Assembly (NCBI GenBank): GCA_029932425.1
Contig: JAOZQC010000109.1
Span: 1-5,637 of the forward strand
DNA length: 5,637 bases
Source of the DNA: Planctomycetota bacterium
GTDB lineage: Bacteria; Planctomycetota; JAJSAM01
Direction of reading: 5' to 3'
The notes under the pieces are model-generated. The model saw only the letters and a list, made by a program, of their open reading frames with translations. It had not been told where the DNA came from and ran no database searches. Positions 4,587 through 5,637 of this stretch are shown one piece after another. Numbering within the stretch: position 1 is the stretch's first letter; each line of letters begins with the position of its first letter. Both the position numbers and the translations under genes were made by a program.

Positions 4587-5637
4587 ATGACCGACGATGC
4601 CGCCAGGCCGGGCGCGGGCCCGGATTCCGCCGCCGAGGTCAGCGTGGAGGAGGCCTTCGCGCTGGCCCGGAACCTGCACCGCGCGGGCCGCCTGGAGGAT
4701 GCGGACCTCCTCTACGGGAGGATCCTCGCGGCGGCTCCCGACCATCCGGACGTCCTTCTCTACGCGGCGATCCTCAGCCACCAGCGGCACCGCCCGGCCG
4801 AGGCCGAACGGCGGCTCCGGCGCGTGGTGGAGCTCGTGCCGGGGCACGCCGCGGCCTGGAACAACCTCGGGAACGTGCTCGAGGCGGCGGGCCGGCGGGA
4901 GGAGGCCAGGGAGTCCTACCGGCGGGCCGTGGAGCTGGACCCGGGGTCGGCCGACGCCTGGAACAACCTGGGGGTGCTCCACCGGCGGGAGCGGCGCCTG
5001 GAGGAGGCGGAGGCGGCGCTGCGGAAGGCCGCCGCCCTGGACCCCGGGCTCCTGGATGCCCGCTACAACCTCGCGGGCGTGCTGGCCGCCCGGGGGAGGA
5101 ACGAGGAGGCCGCGGGCCTCCTCCGGGAGGTGATCGCCGGCCATCCCCGGCACCACGAGGCCCGGAAGCGGCTGGGCCAGGTGCTCCTCGACCTGGGACG
5201 GCGCGACGACGCGGCCCGGGTCTACCGGGAATGGCTCGCCGCCTGTCCCGATCATCCCGTGGCCCGGCACATGCTGGCCGCCTGCACGGGCGGCGAGGTG
5301 CCCGCCCGCGCCTCCGACCGATACGTGAGGGCGCTCTTCGACGGCTTCGCGGAGACCTTCGACGAGCACCTGGCGGGCCTCGGGTACCGGGTGCCGGAAG
5401 CGGCGGCGGCGGCCCTGGCGGCCCGGAGGGAGCCCCGGGGCGTCCTGGACATCCTGGACGCGGGCTGCGGCACGGGGCTCCTGGGGCCCCGCCTCCGCCC
5501 CTTCGCCCGGAGGCTCACGGGCGTGGACCTCTCCCCGGGGATGCTCGCCCGCGCCCGGGGGCGGGCGGTGTACGACGAGCTGGTGGAAGCCGAGCTCACG
5601 GCCTGGATGGAGGGACGATCCGAGGCCTTCGACGTGA
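4587..5637 (+). CDS. TPR-repeat protein fused to a SAM-dependent methyltransferase (3' partial)
   Basis: The frame runs from the ATG at 4587 to the right edge without a stop, giving 350 residues and an incomplete C-terminus. About six 34-residue tetratricopeptide repeats fill roughly 20-224. The clearest are AAWNNLGNVLEAAGRREEA (89-107) and DAWNNLGVLHRRERRLEEA (123-141). A linker follows with FDGFAETFDEHLAGLGYR (251-268), typical of the TPR-containing predicted methyltransferases grouped in COG4976. The methyltransferase domain begins near 285 with motif I DAGCGTGLLG (291-300) and the acidic strand end GVDLSPGML (312-320). It then shows YDELVEAELTAW (329-340), another trait of this group. Such proteins are predicted to methylate a protein or small molecule held by the TPR scaffold; the substrate is unknown. 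No signal peptide is seen, so it is probably cytosolic. It is divergent from ovoA; no functional link is shown. Confidence 0.88.
   Translation, partial: MTDDAARPGAGPDSAAEVSVEEAFALARNLHRAGRLEDADLLYGRILAAAPDHPDVLLYAAILSHQRHRPAEAERRLRRVVELVPGHAAAWNNLGNVLEAAGRREEARESYRRAVELDPGSADAWNNLGVLHRRERRLEEAEAALRKAAALDPGLLDARYNLAGVLAARGRNEEAAGLLREVIAGHPRHHEARKRLGQVLLDLGRRDDAARVYREWLAACPDHPVARHMLAACTGGEVPARASDRYVRALFDGFAETFDEHLAGLGYRVPEAAAAALAARREPRGVLDILDAGCGTGLLGPRLRPFARRLTGVDLSPGMLARARGRAVYDELVEAELTAWMEGRSEAFDV

Noticed and set aside
3474..4590. Long plus-strand open frames opposite the ovoA remnant
   Set aside because: They are antisense shadows with no recognisable motifs. The minus strand carries clear OvoA homology across the same bases.
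4488..5369. A 293-codon minus-strand open frame opposite the TPR-methyltransferase gene
   Set aside because: The plus strand encodes regular TPR repeats and a methyltransferase motif I across this span; the minus-strand translation shows no family features.

Overview
The window is a 5.6-kb piece of a strongly GC-rich bacterial genome (by eye about 70% G+C, with codon third positions almost all G or C). A PEP-CTERM/exosortase-type surface protein and an ovothiol-type gene (ovoA) point to a Gram-negative, environmental lineage such as a proteobacterium or Desulfobacterota/Deferrisoma-like group. The taxon is inference only; no rRNA or taxonomic marker is present.

Layout. (1) Left part, plus strand: an alanine dehydrogenase-family gene, cut at the left edge, overlaps by 4 bp (ATGA) a complete CoA-transferase gene of the 4-hydroxybutyrate/butyrate type. 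They look like one translationally coupled catabolic unit. The dehydrogenase keeps the family's substrate Arg, the His and the Asp, but by alignment its catalytic Lys is Gly. (2) After a 104-bp gap with two related TTTCGG/CCGAAA palindromes comes a 262-aa secreted PEP-CTERM protein on the plus strand. (3) Convergent to it, after 81 bp of GC-rich hairpins and direct repeats, lies a minus-strand ovoA remnant. Its N-terminal iron-binding DinB-like domain is joined out of frame to the C-terminal half of its methyltransferase domain, and the whole FGE-sulfatase-like catalytic domain is missing. (4) Divergent from ovoA, across a 95-bp promoter region, a plus-strand gene for a TPR-repeat protein fused to a SAM-dependent methyltransferase runs off the right edge.

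How the genes work together. The dehydrogenase/CoA-transferase pair could link amino-acid or keto-acid redox chemistry to acyl-CoA metabolism. The PEP-CTERM protein would be exported and sorted by an exosortase encoded elsewhere. The ovoA locus, as read here, cannot make ovothiol. No stretch over 300 bp lacks a gene, and I saw no tRNA, rRNA, CRISPR array, insertion sequence or phage gene. The points most worth a second look are the ovoA deletion/frameshift, the Lys-to-Gly change in the dehydrogenase, a perfect 24-bp palindrome inside that gene, and the paired palindromes before the PEP-CTERM gene. I found no convincing new multi-gene system.
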